A stretch of DNA of 64,000 nt from Galeopsis tetrahit. Its lineage: Eukaryota; Streptophyta; Magnoliopsida; Lamiales; Lamiaceae. The DNA lies in the NCBI GenBank assembly GCA_963675135.1, contig OY776133.1, forward strand, positions 41,571,494 through 41,635,493, read 5' to 3'. Under the pieces are notes generated by a model that had not been told where the DNA came from, did not search any database, and worked only from the letters and a program-made list of their open reading frames with translations. A program made the translations under genes and the position numbers. This document shows positions 1 to 9,627 of the stretch, in pieces. The stretch's first letter is position 1. Each line of letters starts with the position of its first letter.

Positions 1-180
1 ATTGGTAGGGCTTCTCCAATTCAATTCTTTCTTAAGAACTCTCTCTCTCTCTCTTTTATTATACTGCGTATACAATCCATTCACAAAACAATCACTGACT
101 TGAGCGTCGGAGGGCCGTCGCCGGAGCCCCCTCCGGCCCGGTTTTGTTGCAGGTCATCCAGTTCCGGAGTCATCTACCCC
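1..180 (+). mobile_element. Remnant of a gypsy-type LTR (Tat-like)
   Basis: A CT microsatellite near position 42-55 is followed by a GC-rich block (about 100-150) that reads ACTTGAGCGTCGGAGGG, then CCGGAGCC and TTTTGTTGCAGG. From memory, this wording is typical of the R/U5 part of plant Ty3/gypsy LTRs, especially the Tat group. No internal region, primer site or second LTR is visible, and the left edge is cut by the window. The lineage call rests on recall of the motif only. Confidence 0.4.
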
Positions 181-940
181 TCATTGTTCATTTGGAAGGA
201 CCTCTCAAGGGATTAAGCTAAGTTTTGCCCTATCCTTGCTCATTCATGTTGTGTTTCACTTCTGGGCACAACTATGTTTCATTAAGTTCATATCTGAACT
301 CATATTTGTTTCATCAATCTCCAAATTATTTTATCATTAAATAGAACATGAATGAGTCTTCATTACACCCTTTCTTCCTCTATATATAGCTTCCATTGCC
401 CATTCTATTTCTCATCCTTGAGTACTAAAATATTTGGTTAAAACTCTACACAAATCTCACTCTCAATTTATCAAGAAACTGACGGTTGAAACCCCTTCTA
501 TGAACTTTAATTCTGTCTCTAACAATCCATATTTTGTTGCAAATCCATGTGTGAGTCTCCCGTCTCCTTCATTCAAGATGTGTGCAGGCAAATTATTTGT
601 GTGTATAAACTGTGCGTATAGTGTGTAGAAGGTGAAAACAAAAAGAAAGACGGCGAGAGAGAGATGAGAGAAACTTGAGGAATGATTTTGCTAACTAAAA
701 CTCAAACTCCTTTCATACCATAAATATTATTTTATTATTGTTATCATTATTTATTAATTCAGCAAGTGTGTGCGTGTAAATGAGTTGTGTTGTGTGTTAA
801 TTAACTTGTGTGTGTTTAATTAATACTCCGTAAGTTATTAATTTATTCATATTGTAATTATAAATATATTTATTGTTATTTTACAAGTTAGTAGTATAAT
901 CAGTATCTTCAAATTTTATAAATTCTATATTATTATTAAC
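181..940. other. AT-rich flank without a recognisable gene
   Basis: Intergenic-looking sequence with TG-rich runs near 765-815. A 64-codon open frame at 434-628 has no domain that I know and begins at a non-ATG codon. The last five bases, TTAAC (936-940), are the left target-site duplication of element A. Confidence 0.5.
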
Positions 941-1697
941 TGTTGGGAATAAAATAATTTTGATTTAGATACCAAAACCCCTGATTGATGATGATCAGAT
1001 TAGTTGAGATATGCTCAAGATTAGTTCAGTCTAGTTGTCTCAGAATAGTTGAGACAGTAAGAATGCTTAAGTCTAAATCTCAAAGATGTTGTGAGATTAA
1101 TAGTTCAGGATAGTTGTCCAAAGCTGGAATGATAGGCAGCTTACTAAGTGTTAGTGCCTTAGGACAAGTTTGCTGAGTATTCAAGACAAGCTGACTGAAG
1201 TGGACAACATGGCTGAATGATCAAGAATGATAAGGCAAAGCTTCATGCATTGATAAGAACTATTTCAGATCAATTGAAGTGCTAATGATCAAGAGCATTG
1301 AATGCTATACTCTCAGAAGACACATTTATTGAAGCATTTATTGCCATCAAGCCTGAACTAAGCATTGAAGACTTAGAAGCATTAAAGACTGAAGTATTGA
1401 ATGAATGTTGGAACATTCTAGTTTGCAGCAGAAATGTTCAGGGGAGTTGTCCCATCTGACCGTTGGTTGAGTGTAGAGTCTGTCACAAATCAACCTCGGG
1501 AAAAGTGCAAATTTGGAATCTGACACAAGTCATCTCAGCCGCATTTTTCAGAAGTCAACACATTCATTCAAGCAACCATTGAAGAAGCTTTTACACAGTG
1601 GATAATAGGATGTCAAGCTTCACAACCGTTTCAATGGTGCTGCAAATAGACAAGTTTGAAATGTTATCTCTCTAACGGATAGTTGATCAAATTTGCC

Positions 1698-1704
1698 TAT
1701 AAAT
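1698..1704 (+). promoter_or_regulatory. Putative TATA box of the element A LTR
   Basis: TATAAAT lies about 860 bp before the end of the LTR, and the same sequence is in the 3' LTR at 30918. The position would mark the U3/R boundary. Prediction from the motif alone. Confidence 0.5.
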
Positions 1705-2495
1705 TCAGAAGTGATCAAAGGATTCAAGTATCCAACTACTTGCTATCAAACTATCATCAAGCAATCAAAGGAAACCAAAGTTATTCTTAAGAATCCCAAG
1801 TTTCCTGATCACTTCAATTAGCTAAGTCAATTCTTGTAATATCCCAAGCTTAGCATTGAGATATCCTAAGCCTTTACACTGTTCTTATTGTAAAGGATAT
1901 CTCTATTAGTTGGAACCAAACCTCAAACCCTTATCTCATTAAGTGAAGAAAGTGTTTGTTGTAGAAGTGAGGAGTTAAGGACTGATATTGAGAAAAACAG
2001 TCTTAACTCAGAGAGATTGAGCACTAGGACTCAGATTATCCTAGGGATCAAAGCACTAAGAGAGTGTTGTTGATCAGTGCACCTTGGCACTATAAAACAA
2101 GCTAATTCCATTGTTAAGGAATTATCCTGTTCAATCAGGGAAAGTGGATGTAGGAGCTTGAGTCTCTGAACCACTATAAATTGTGTGTCATTTACTTACT
2201 GCATTCATTTCAACACTTGCATTCAATCATATTTCAAAGAGTTTATCTCAGTAAGTTTAGAAAATCTGTTTTGAACAAAGTCCCTGATCACTGTGTTTTC
2301 AGAAATTAACTTGGAGTATTCTTTTAAGAAAAAGGCCAACCACATTCCGCACTTAGCAACTCTCTTAGATATTTATCCAACTGATCACTCAATAGTTTTC
2401 AGTAGGACAAGTATCTATTGAAGTTCACACTCAGGATTGTTGTGAGACAACCTTCCTGATAAGACCAACTGTTTGAAAATAAAAAGAATTTGCAT

Positions 2496-2534
2496 ACACA
2501 AGTGCATTTCCCCCCCCCCCCCATACACTTGTGT
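2496..2534 (+). other. C-rich-loop hairpin near the 3' end of the LTR
   Basis: ACACAAGTG (2496-2504) is the exact reverse complement of CACTTGTGT (2526-2534), giving a 9 bp stem around a 21 nt loop that is mostly a run of C. The copy in the 3' LTR (31716-31756) keeps the stem while the loop length differs. Equivalent hairpins with other stem sequences occur in elements B and D and in the solo LTR at 35104. Confidence 0.7.
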
Positions 2535-2558
2535 CATACTCCACCTAGGACCAACAAG

Positions 2559-2570
2559 TGGTATCAGAGC
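2559..2570 (+). other. Primer binding site of element A (initiator tRNA-Met type)
   Basis: TGGTATCAGAGC begins two bases after the LTR end. It is the standard Copia priming site for minus-strand DNA synthesis. Confidence 0.9.
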
Positions 2571-2696
2571 AGGGGTTCAAAGACCACTGCTTCTGAAAAT
2601 TCAACTGATTTTCAAATCACATTATTTCTGTGGTCACTGAACTGATCCAAATTTCTGAAAAACCTATTTGTGTTTATCTAACCTATTTCTATAGAA

Positions 2697-5096
2697 ATGG
2701 CTAACAATGCAGTTCCAGGAGATGGTGTCAACACCATCAACAACATGGGTCCAAATCAAGTGAATCATATCTCACATCATAAATTGCCAATGTTCTCAAT
2801 TGAGAACTATGATTTCTGGAAGATCAGGATGAGAGCACATCTTGCCTGCCAGCATGATGAAATGCTCAAAGTCATCACCAGAGGGGCCTTCACATTCACC
2901 AAAGCAAATCCGAAACTCACTGATGCACAGAAAGCAGATCCAAGGGAATTGCTACCAAAGGATGAGGATGAGTTTACAGCTGAAGAAAGAAAAAGGCACA
3001 ACCTGAACTACATTGCCATGAATACTTTGTACCAGACCATTCCAGATGCAGTGATGGGAAGAGTGTACCACTGCACAACAGCAAAAGAGATTTGGGACAC
3101 CTTAGCACTCATGTGTGAAGGTACCCAAAAGATAAAGGAAAACAAGCTTCAAGTGGCTATCCAAAAATATGAAAAAATTTCTATGGAGCCCAATTAAACT
3201 ATTGATCATCTTGATGGCAGATTCACTGACATCATGAATGAGATAAACTCTCTTGGCTAGTTCTATGCCAAAAGAGAAATTGCTTTGAAAATTCTGAGAA
3301 GTCTCAAATCCAAGTGGGACATATACTCTGTCATGATGCAAAACACCAGGAATCTTGACAACATGCCCATGCAGCAAGTGTTCTCTGAACTCAAAGCATA
3401 TGAGTTTGATTTGAACAGAAAGAAAGTGCATGATGAGCCATCCTCCTCAAGCAAAGGTGTTGCCTTTAAAGATGCTGAAACAGAAAAGAAGAGTACACAA
3501 AGATCTTCTCAAACTGTTTCAAAGTCTGAAATGAAGGAGGAGCTGGCACTCATGGCAAGGAGATTTGAGAAGCTCAACTCCAGATTTGGCAGATACAAAA
3601 AGTTCTACCAAGACAACAGAACCAGAAGGAGATTCAGCTCTCCTGACAACAAATCAGAGGACAAAGTCTCTGATGAAAAGAAAGAAGATAGATATGCTGA
3701 TAGAAAGAAGTACAGCAAAGCTGAACCATCGTCATCAAGGAGGAAGGAGTCCTCAAGCAAGAACAATGATGATGAAGATGTGTGTTACAACTGCCAGAAA
3801 AAGGGTCACTTTCAGTATGATTGTCCTGACCTAAGTTCAAAGGAAAGAAAAGAAATGCAGAACAAAAGAGACAAGAGGCTGAACAACAGAAAGGCCATGG
3901 TAGCTGGGGAATCAGCAAGTGAAGAGAGTGTGTACTCTTCTGATGATGGACTATTCTCCAACAGTGACAGTGAGGATGACTGTCAAATGGCTTTTGAAAA
4001 TGAAGAGGTATGTTCATCTTCCAATTCTACTAATAACACACATGAGTCCAGTGAAATCCACTTGAAACTCAACTTTGGGAAGTTACTTGAGGATTTCACC
4101 AGACTACAAGAAGTATGCAATATGGCATTGAGAGAAAACGAGCTGTTGAATTCTAAAGTTCAAACTCCCAACCTTCCTGAACCAGAGTTTGACTTTAAAT
4201 CAACTGAGTTGTATCAACAGACTGTGCGAGAACATGATGAAATGTCTCTCAAAGTCACTGAACAACAACAGCTGATTGATGAACAAGAACTGGCCTTGAG
4301 GAAAAAGGATTTTGATCTTAGAACCCTTCAAGATAAATTTGACAATCTCTCAAATGAATTTGATGCTCTTAAATTGAGTGAGGGGAGCTTAAAAATGAAG
4401 ATGTCTGCCTTGAACAAATCCGCTAAAGAAATAGAGGAAATTCAAGGGTTTCAAAGACCATTTTCTCAAAAAAGTGGACTAGGTTATAATCCATTTGAAC
4501 CCTCACCTGGTCTTAGTATTGCCTCAACAAGAAATTCTAAGATGACCTTTGTAAGATCAGTGGCTCAACAAAATGAAATGGAAGTAAATCAACCATTGAT
4601 CAAGGAAAAGGGTAAAGGAATATTTATACCTACTCAAGTAAACAATGCTTCTAAACCCAAACCAAAGGAAAAGGTTAAGAACATTGTATACAAGAGAAAT
4701 GAGGTTCAGAATGGAAGAACCAATGGAAGGTCAAACCATCTGAACACTCATCAGTGGAGTTGTCCAAAATCTGCTCAGAAAAGGACAACTCATCTGAGGC
4801 AACCTCAACTGAACAGATTAAGGCCCAACCCCACTGAAAGGTATAACAACTTCAGGAAGCCTGGACCTTTCATGCCAAAGGGTAAAGGCCATCCAAACCC
4901 CTATCCTCAAAGGTCTTACCAAGCTGCACCTAAGTCTAGTAACTTCAGGAGATATGCCCCAAAGAAATTCACCAACTCTCCTGAACCTTACAAGACTAAC
5001 ACTTATGCACAGAAACCACCCAAGGCATTTAAGGGTAAAACTGTGTATGTAGATGTAAATGGAAACCAAGTCAGTCACTTTGAGTCAATCACATGA
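2697..5096 (+). pseudogene. gag: Element A gag (broken)
   Basis: Gag forms the capsid of the virus-like particle and binds the RNA. The frame starts at ATG 2697, about 140 bp after the LTR, and opens with a Copia Gag domain (LPMFSIENYDFWKIRM, then KEIWDTLALMCEGT). A CCHC zinc knuckle (CYNCQKKGHFQYDC) is encoded at about 3783-3824, after a long charged stretch. A coiled-coil-like segment and a basic, proline-rich tail follow. The gene is in one frame but carries two nonsense codons, TAA at 3195-3197 and TAG at 3258-3260, with no frameshift between them. The frame ends at TGA 5094-5096, exactly where it meets RT coding sequence, so the normal gag tail, protease and integrase were removed by one deletion. 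Homologous to the intact gag of D (51294-53831). Confidence 0.88.
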
Positions 5097-5673
5097 GGTT
5101 CAAGGTGTATCAAATGGATGTGAAGAGTGCATTTCTCAATGGTGTACTTAAAGAAGAAGTATATGTTGAACAGCCCCTAGGCTTTGAAGAAGGAGACAAG
5201 GTGTACAGATTAAAGAAAGCCCTCTATGGCTTAAAGCAAGCTCCAAGAGCTTGGTATGACACCTTATCACAGTTCCTTCTAGATCATGGTTTTGTCAAAG
5301 GCACTGTTGACAGAACCTTGTTCAGAATCTGTGAAGGAGATGATATCTTGTTTGTCCAAATCTATGTGGATGACATTATATTTGGATCTCCAAATGAGAA
5401 GCTGTGTGAGAAATTCTCCAAACTCATGCAGAGCAAATTTGAGATGTCCATGATGGGATTGTTGAATTTCTTTCTAGGACTTCAAGTCACTCAATCAAAG
5501 AAAGGAATATTCATCAATCAGGCTAAGTATACAAGGGACATGATCAAGAAATTTGGATGTGCTACAAGCAAACCAGTCAGAATTCCTATGAATACAAACT
5601 GGAAGATGGATCCTGATGAAAGTGGAGAATCAACAAACTCCACTAACTACAGAGGAATCATAGGATCCTTGCT
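5093..5673 (+). pseudogene. pol: Element A reverse transcriptase, first part (interrupted by element B)
   Basis: Encodes the middle of a Copia [15 protein letters not shown], then [18 protein letters not shown], then the catalytic YVDDIIFGS at about 5362-5388. It starts in mid-domain at an ATG that overlaps the gag TGA, because roughly 2.2 kb (judged against D) is missing upstream. The frame is open up to RGIIGSLL and is then cut by insertion of element B at 5674. The continuation lies 18 kb away at 23813. Confidence 0.88.
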
Positions 5674-6254
5674 TGTTGGGATATAAATTCACCCTAAGCC
5701 CCACTTGATGTTAGAATAGTTTTGATGGCCAAAACACTTAGAGTTTATAAATGTAATAGGATCAGCTGACTTGTATAGAACAGCTTAGACTAGTCTTGTG
5801 TGATCAACTGTATTGATATCAGCTGATCAGCACAGCCTTGGCTTACATGCCTATCCTCAAGATGAGAAGAGTAGAAGACATGAAGACTAGAAGATCCTTG
5901 AAGACCAGACAAGTAAGGTGCTTGTATACTTACTTATCCGATGGAGTCCAAGATTGAAGATAATCTAAGAGTGCATAAAAGATTTGCCAGATCAGAAGAG
6001 TGTTACTCGACTGATATCAGAAGTCAGAAGACCTCGACCAGACGAGTAGTCAGAAGACTAGTAGAGCAGATCAGAAGACTATGTGCTCGTCCAGAACTCG
6101 GCTGATTCCAAAGTCATCTTGCAATTCAAATGAAGACCTACCTTATTTAGAAGATTGACATGATCCCAGGATTGAAGCAAACAAGCGGCTGGAATCAAGG
6201 AATCAAGCCAATATGGAAAGATTGCCCCAACGGCTAGTTGCAAGCAATCACCAT

Positions 6255-6262
6255 TATAAATA
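6255..6262 (+). promoter_or_regulatory. Putative TATA box of the element B LTR
   Basis: TATAAATA in the middle of the LTR, repeated in the 3' LTR near 23029. Motif-based prediction. Confidence 0.5.
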
Positions 6263-7044
6263 CAAGAGGATGAGAAATCACAAACAAGAAGTTACAACGA
6301 GAGAATTCAACAAGTTAAGCAAGCAATCAAGCAAAAAGCAATACTGTTTTAAGAGTTCTCCAAGAGCCAGAATCCATAAGAACATCCCTAGCTCTTAAGT
6401 GATTTCTATCCAACCCAAGAACCTGAATCTTATTCTTATTGTATATCCATTGATTTAGGCATAGTGGTTAAGTAAATTATAAGCTTGAACCATTAGTTGG
6501 AAACATTCAAAAACCCCAAACCCTCACCGAAAGGTTAAAGTTTTTGAGCCCCTGCAAAGTGCAAGTGCTTACAATCACTTGTGGAGACCGTAGCAGTTAG
6601 GACTGCTCAGATCTCAAAGTCCTACCCTTGGGACTATAAAGGACAAGCCCTTGTAATTTTTGGTAAATTAAAGGGATTAAACATAACGTTAGGACGTGAG
6701 AGTGGACGTAGGAACGTATATCTGAACCACTATAAACATGGTGTTATTTATCTTTCTGCACTTTACATTACTGTCATTTCATTTATTTTATATAGTGCAT
6801 CCTGTTCTTTCAACTATCTTCAAATCAAGGCCATAACTTTCAAACCAGCATCAGCTGAGTATTTTCATTAAGTAAACAACTTGGCACTTTCAAAAGAAAC
6901 TAAAAGAACGAGTCTAAACAAGGCCTACCATAATTCCGCATATAATCTCTTCATTCAGATCACTATAGTCATCTGGACCAGCAGACTTGTAGTCCAGTTG
7001 ACTTAGCAATCATAAGAGGTTCCCAACTCTCTTGAAAAAGTTTT

Positions 7045-7075
7045 AAAGTCTATTCACCCCTCCCCTCTAGACTTT
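7045..7075 (+). other. C-rich-loop hairpin near the LTR 3' end, element B
   Basis: AAAGTCTA (7045-7052) pairs perfectly with TAGACTTT (7068-7075) around the 15 nt loop TTCACCCCTCCCCTC. The same structure is in D. The 3' LTR of B lost it: its deletion breakpoint (23812) falls after the first four stem bases. Confidence 0.7.
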
Positions 7076-7109
7076 AATCCCATTCACTACTCGTTTAGGG
7101 ACCAACAAG

Positions 7110-7121
7110 TGGTATCAGAGC
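7110..7121 (+). other. Primer binding site of element B
   Basis: TGGTATCAGAGC two bases after the 5' LTR, identical to that of A and D. Confidence 0.9.
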
Positions 7122-7237
7122 AGTGGTTCTAACGGACTACTGTCTCTAGATTATCAGAAGACTTGAGGGAGTCTTTCTGTAGTCTTCTTGAACAGATCTA
7201 TTCTTTTGAAAAACTTGTTTTTGAAAACTCATACAGC

Positions 7238-9547
7238 ATGAGTGCTAACATGCGTAAGTTGCCTAAGTTTTCAGTGGAAGATTATGATGACTGGAAGATC
7301 AGGATGAGGAAGAATCTCACATCAGTCCACTACAAGATGTGGTCAGTAATCACAGAAGGCCCAATCACCATCATGACAGTTCCAGTTGGAGAACTTGTCC
7401 CCAAGCTAATGAAGGACCTCACACCTGAAGAGATGAAGCAATCAAATCTTGACAGCATTGCTCAAGATTACATCATGCAAACTCTTCCAAATGAGTACAT
7501 TGCAAAAGTAATCCACTATGAGTCAGCTAGAGACATGTGGGATGCATTGGCACTTCTCTGTGAAGGAACTGAGCTGATCAAGGAGAGCAAATTGTCAACA
7601 ACAGTCAAGAAGTTCGAACACTTCAAGATGCAACCATAAGAGTCTATTGATCAGCTAGACAATAGATTTACCAAGATCATCAATGAGATAGAATCTCTGG
7701 GCAAGAAATATACAAATAGAGAGAAAATCTAAAGATGTTAGACTCTCTAACCAAGAAATGGAGACTCAAGAAGACCATCATCAAAGATACTCAAGATATC
7801 AAGAAGTGGTCTTCACAAACTCTATTTCAGAACCTAAAAGCTCATGAATATGATCTTGAAAGAGAAGAAAACTCAGGAAGTGATGAGCCAACTGCAACCC
7901 CATCTACCTCCAAGACTGTAGCCTTCAAAGCAGCCAATACAAAAGCTGCAAGTACCTCATCTGGCAAGATCTCACTGAAAACAGAAGACTTTGAAGGATC
8001 AGACATGAGTCTAAAAGAGCAAATGGCTCTTATGATCAAGAGATTCGAAAGGATGAACACTCTCAACAGCAAATATAGAAAATTCTACAGGAATTATAAA
8101 GATAGGAGAGCTAGTTCACCCTCCAGAGGATCCAGAGAAAGAACACCAGAAAGATATCCTAGAAAGGATGTGGAGTCATCTGACAGCCGAGGATCTAGAA
8201 GAAGAGATGCCACTCCTCCAAGAAAAGGTAATTCAAATAAAAAACCTGGATCATGCTTCAATTGTCACAAACCAGGACATTATGTCTATGAATGTCCAGA
8301 GCTGAATTTGGATGACAAAGAAGAAAGAAGGCCAAGAAGAGACAGAAGAAATTCAGACAAGCAAGCAATGGTGACTGAAGAATCTGAATATCAAAGTGAT
8401 TAACTTCCTACATCACCAGACTGTCAAATCTTCTCAGATGATTCAGATGATCTAGCTATGATGGCCATAGGTGAAAATGAGGTAAATTCCTATACTACAA
8501 CTTTCCATTCACCTATTTTTTTCACAAACAGATGAGATAAACTCATCTGAAGGCGAATCAGAAGACACCTATTATCAATCTTTAAGAAAGGTAAAAGGTG
8601 ATCTGGATATTGCCACTAGAGCTTTTATAGAAGTGGAAGAGGAGAATAAGGATTTAAGGAAAGAAATTGCTAGGTTGAAAAAGGCTAAGTTTGATAACAC
8701 CCCTGAGTTGGTCACAATGAATGAAAGATTGACCAAAGAAGTGGAACTTCTTAAGGAAGAAAATACCACAATAACTCAGTTGTATGAGGGGATGTTAGAA
8801 ACTCAAGCCTTAGAAACCAAGGAATTTCGTTCACTACAATCTAAGTTCGATGACCTCTTCCAAGAACACAAGCTCTTAGAAAAGGAGAAGGAATGCCTAA
8901 ATCAAAAGATATCAGAGTTCAATAAAGAATCTACTACTATTGAAAGTATCTCTGAATATTATAGATCAAATGGCAATAAGATGGGTTTTGGCTATGAACT
9001 TAATCCATCAACATCCTCTCAAGCTGGGGGTAGTACACCTATCAAGTGCACTACTCAGACACATGAAAAAGGTGAGTGTTCTAAACACAATGAACCTAAT
9101 ATGAACCAAAAGGCATCTGTACCAGCTAAGGCTAACTATCCCAACACCAAAAATGGTAAAACACAAGTTAACCCCAAGCCTGTACAGAGGAACAACAAAC
9201 AGCCTAGACCATCTCGTTTGAGACAGTCTCAGCTGTATGCTTCTCCAGCCAAGAAGAAGAAGTCTTCTTCAAACAAATATGTTCTCTTTGCACCCCCTAT
9301 CTCTTATGATATTGTGAGAACAGAGGAGTATGGTCCATATAATCGTGTACATCGACCAGCTAATGCACCCAGGCCGAATGTAACTAGTCAAAAGATAATG
9401 TATGTACACTCCTATAAGAGGAAACCATTTGACTATTACTTAGCTGACACAAGTGACAAATCAGACCAGTCCAAGGTGTTAACTGGTAAGATTTGGTTCT
9501 GTGATGCCCGAGGGAAACAATTCAAGTGCTCAAGGTTGTTCAAATGA
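7238..9547 (+). pseudogene. gag: Element B gag (broken)
   Basis: Same family as the D gag: it begins MSANMRKLPKFSVEDYDDW and has the conserved MWDALALLCEGTELIKESKLS block. A CCHC knuckle (CFNCHKPGHYVYEC) is at 8254-8295, followed by a coiled-coil-like stretch (8633-8960) and a basic tail ending in GKQFKCSRLFK. The start is ATG 7238; an upstream open stretch from 7163 has no ATG. Damage: TAA 7637-7639, a one-base shift near 7728, TAA 8401-8403 and another shift near 8510-8520 close to a T run. The TGA at 9545-9547 comes before the usual MWVPKG-type Gag tail, which continues in frame to TAA at about 9620. Confidence 0.88.
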
Positions 9548-9627
9548 CCAATTTATATGTGGGTTCCCAAGGGTAGTACTAACACCCAAGGACCCAAAAC
9601 AAAATGGGTACCTAAGACTTAACCTTT

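Larger units (their letters stand above)
941..2556 (+). repeat. Element A 5' LTR
   Basis: 1616 bp, bounded by TGTTGG and CCAACA. Compared with the 3' LTR I count 14 substitutions, one 10 bp indel near 1221 and a length change in the C-run, about 0.9 percent divergence. It holds a TATA box at 1698, a conserved AGTGG...GAACCACTATAAA block at 2143-2180, and a C-rich-loop hairpin at 2496-2534. Confidence 0.95.
5674..7107 (+). repeat. Element B 5' LTR
   Basis: 1434 bp, TGTTGGG to ACCAACA. I count 27 substitutions and one 10 bp indel (near 6931) against the 1365 bp of the truncated 3' LTR, about 2.0 percent. It contains the conserved AGTGG...GAACCACTATAAA block at 6701-6736. It holds two small open frames (6213-6398 and 6581-6871) that recur in the 3' LTR only because the LTR is repeated. 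Confidence 0.94.

Noticed and set aside
434..628. 64-codon open frame in the left flank
   Set aside because: Non-ATG start, no recognisable domain and no homologue in the window.
2559..2570. tRNA-like words TGGTATCAGAGC
   Set aside because: They are primer binding sites beside LTRs; no tRNA cloverleaf surrounds them.
6213..6398. Small ORFs repeated almost unchanged (6213-6398 and 22987-23172; 6581-6871 and 23355-23645; 45307-45507 and 61883-62083; 50451-50636 and 62399-62584)
   Set aside because: They recur only because they lie in paired LTRs. They have no domain and differ at both synonymous and other sites.
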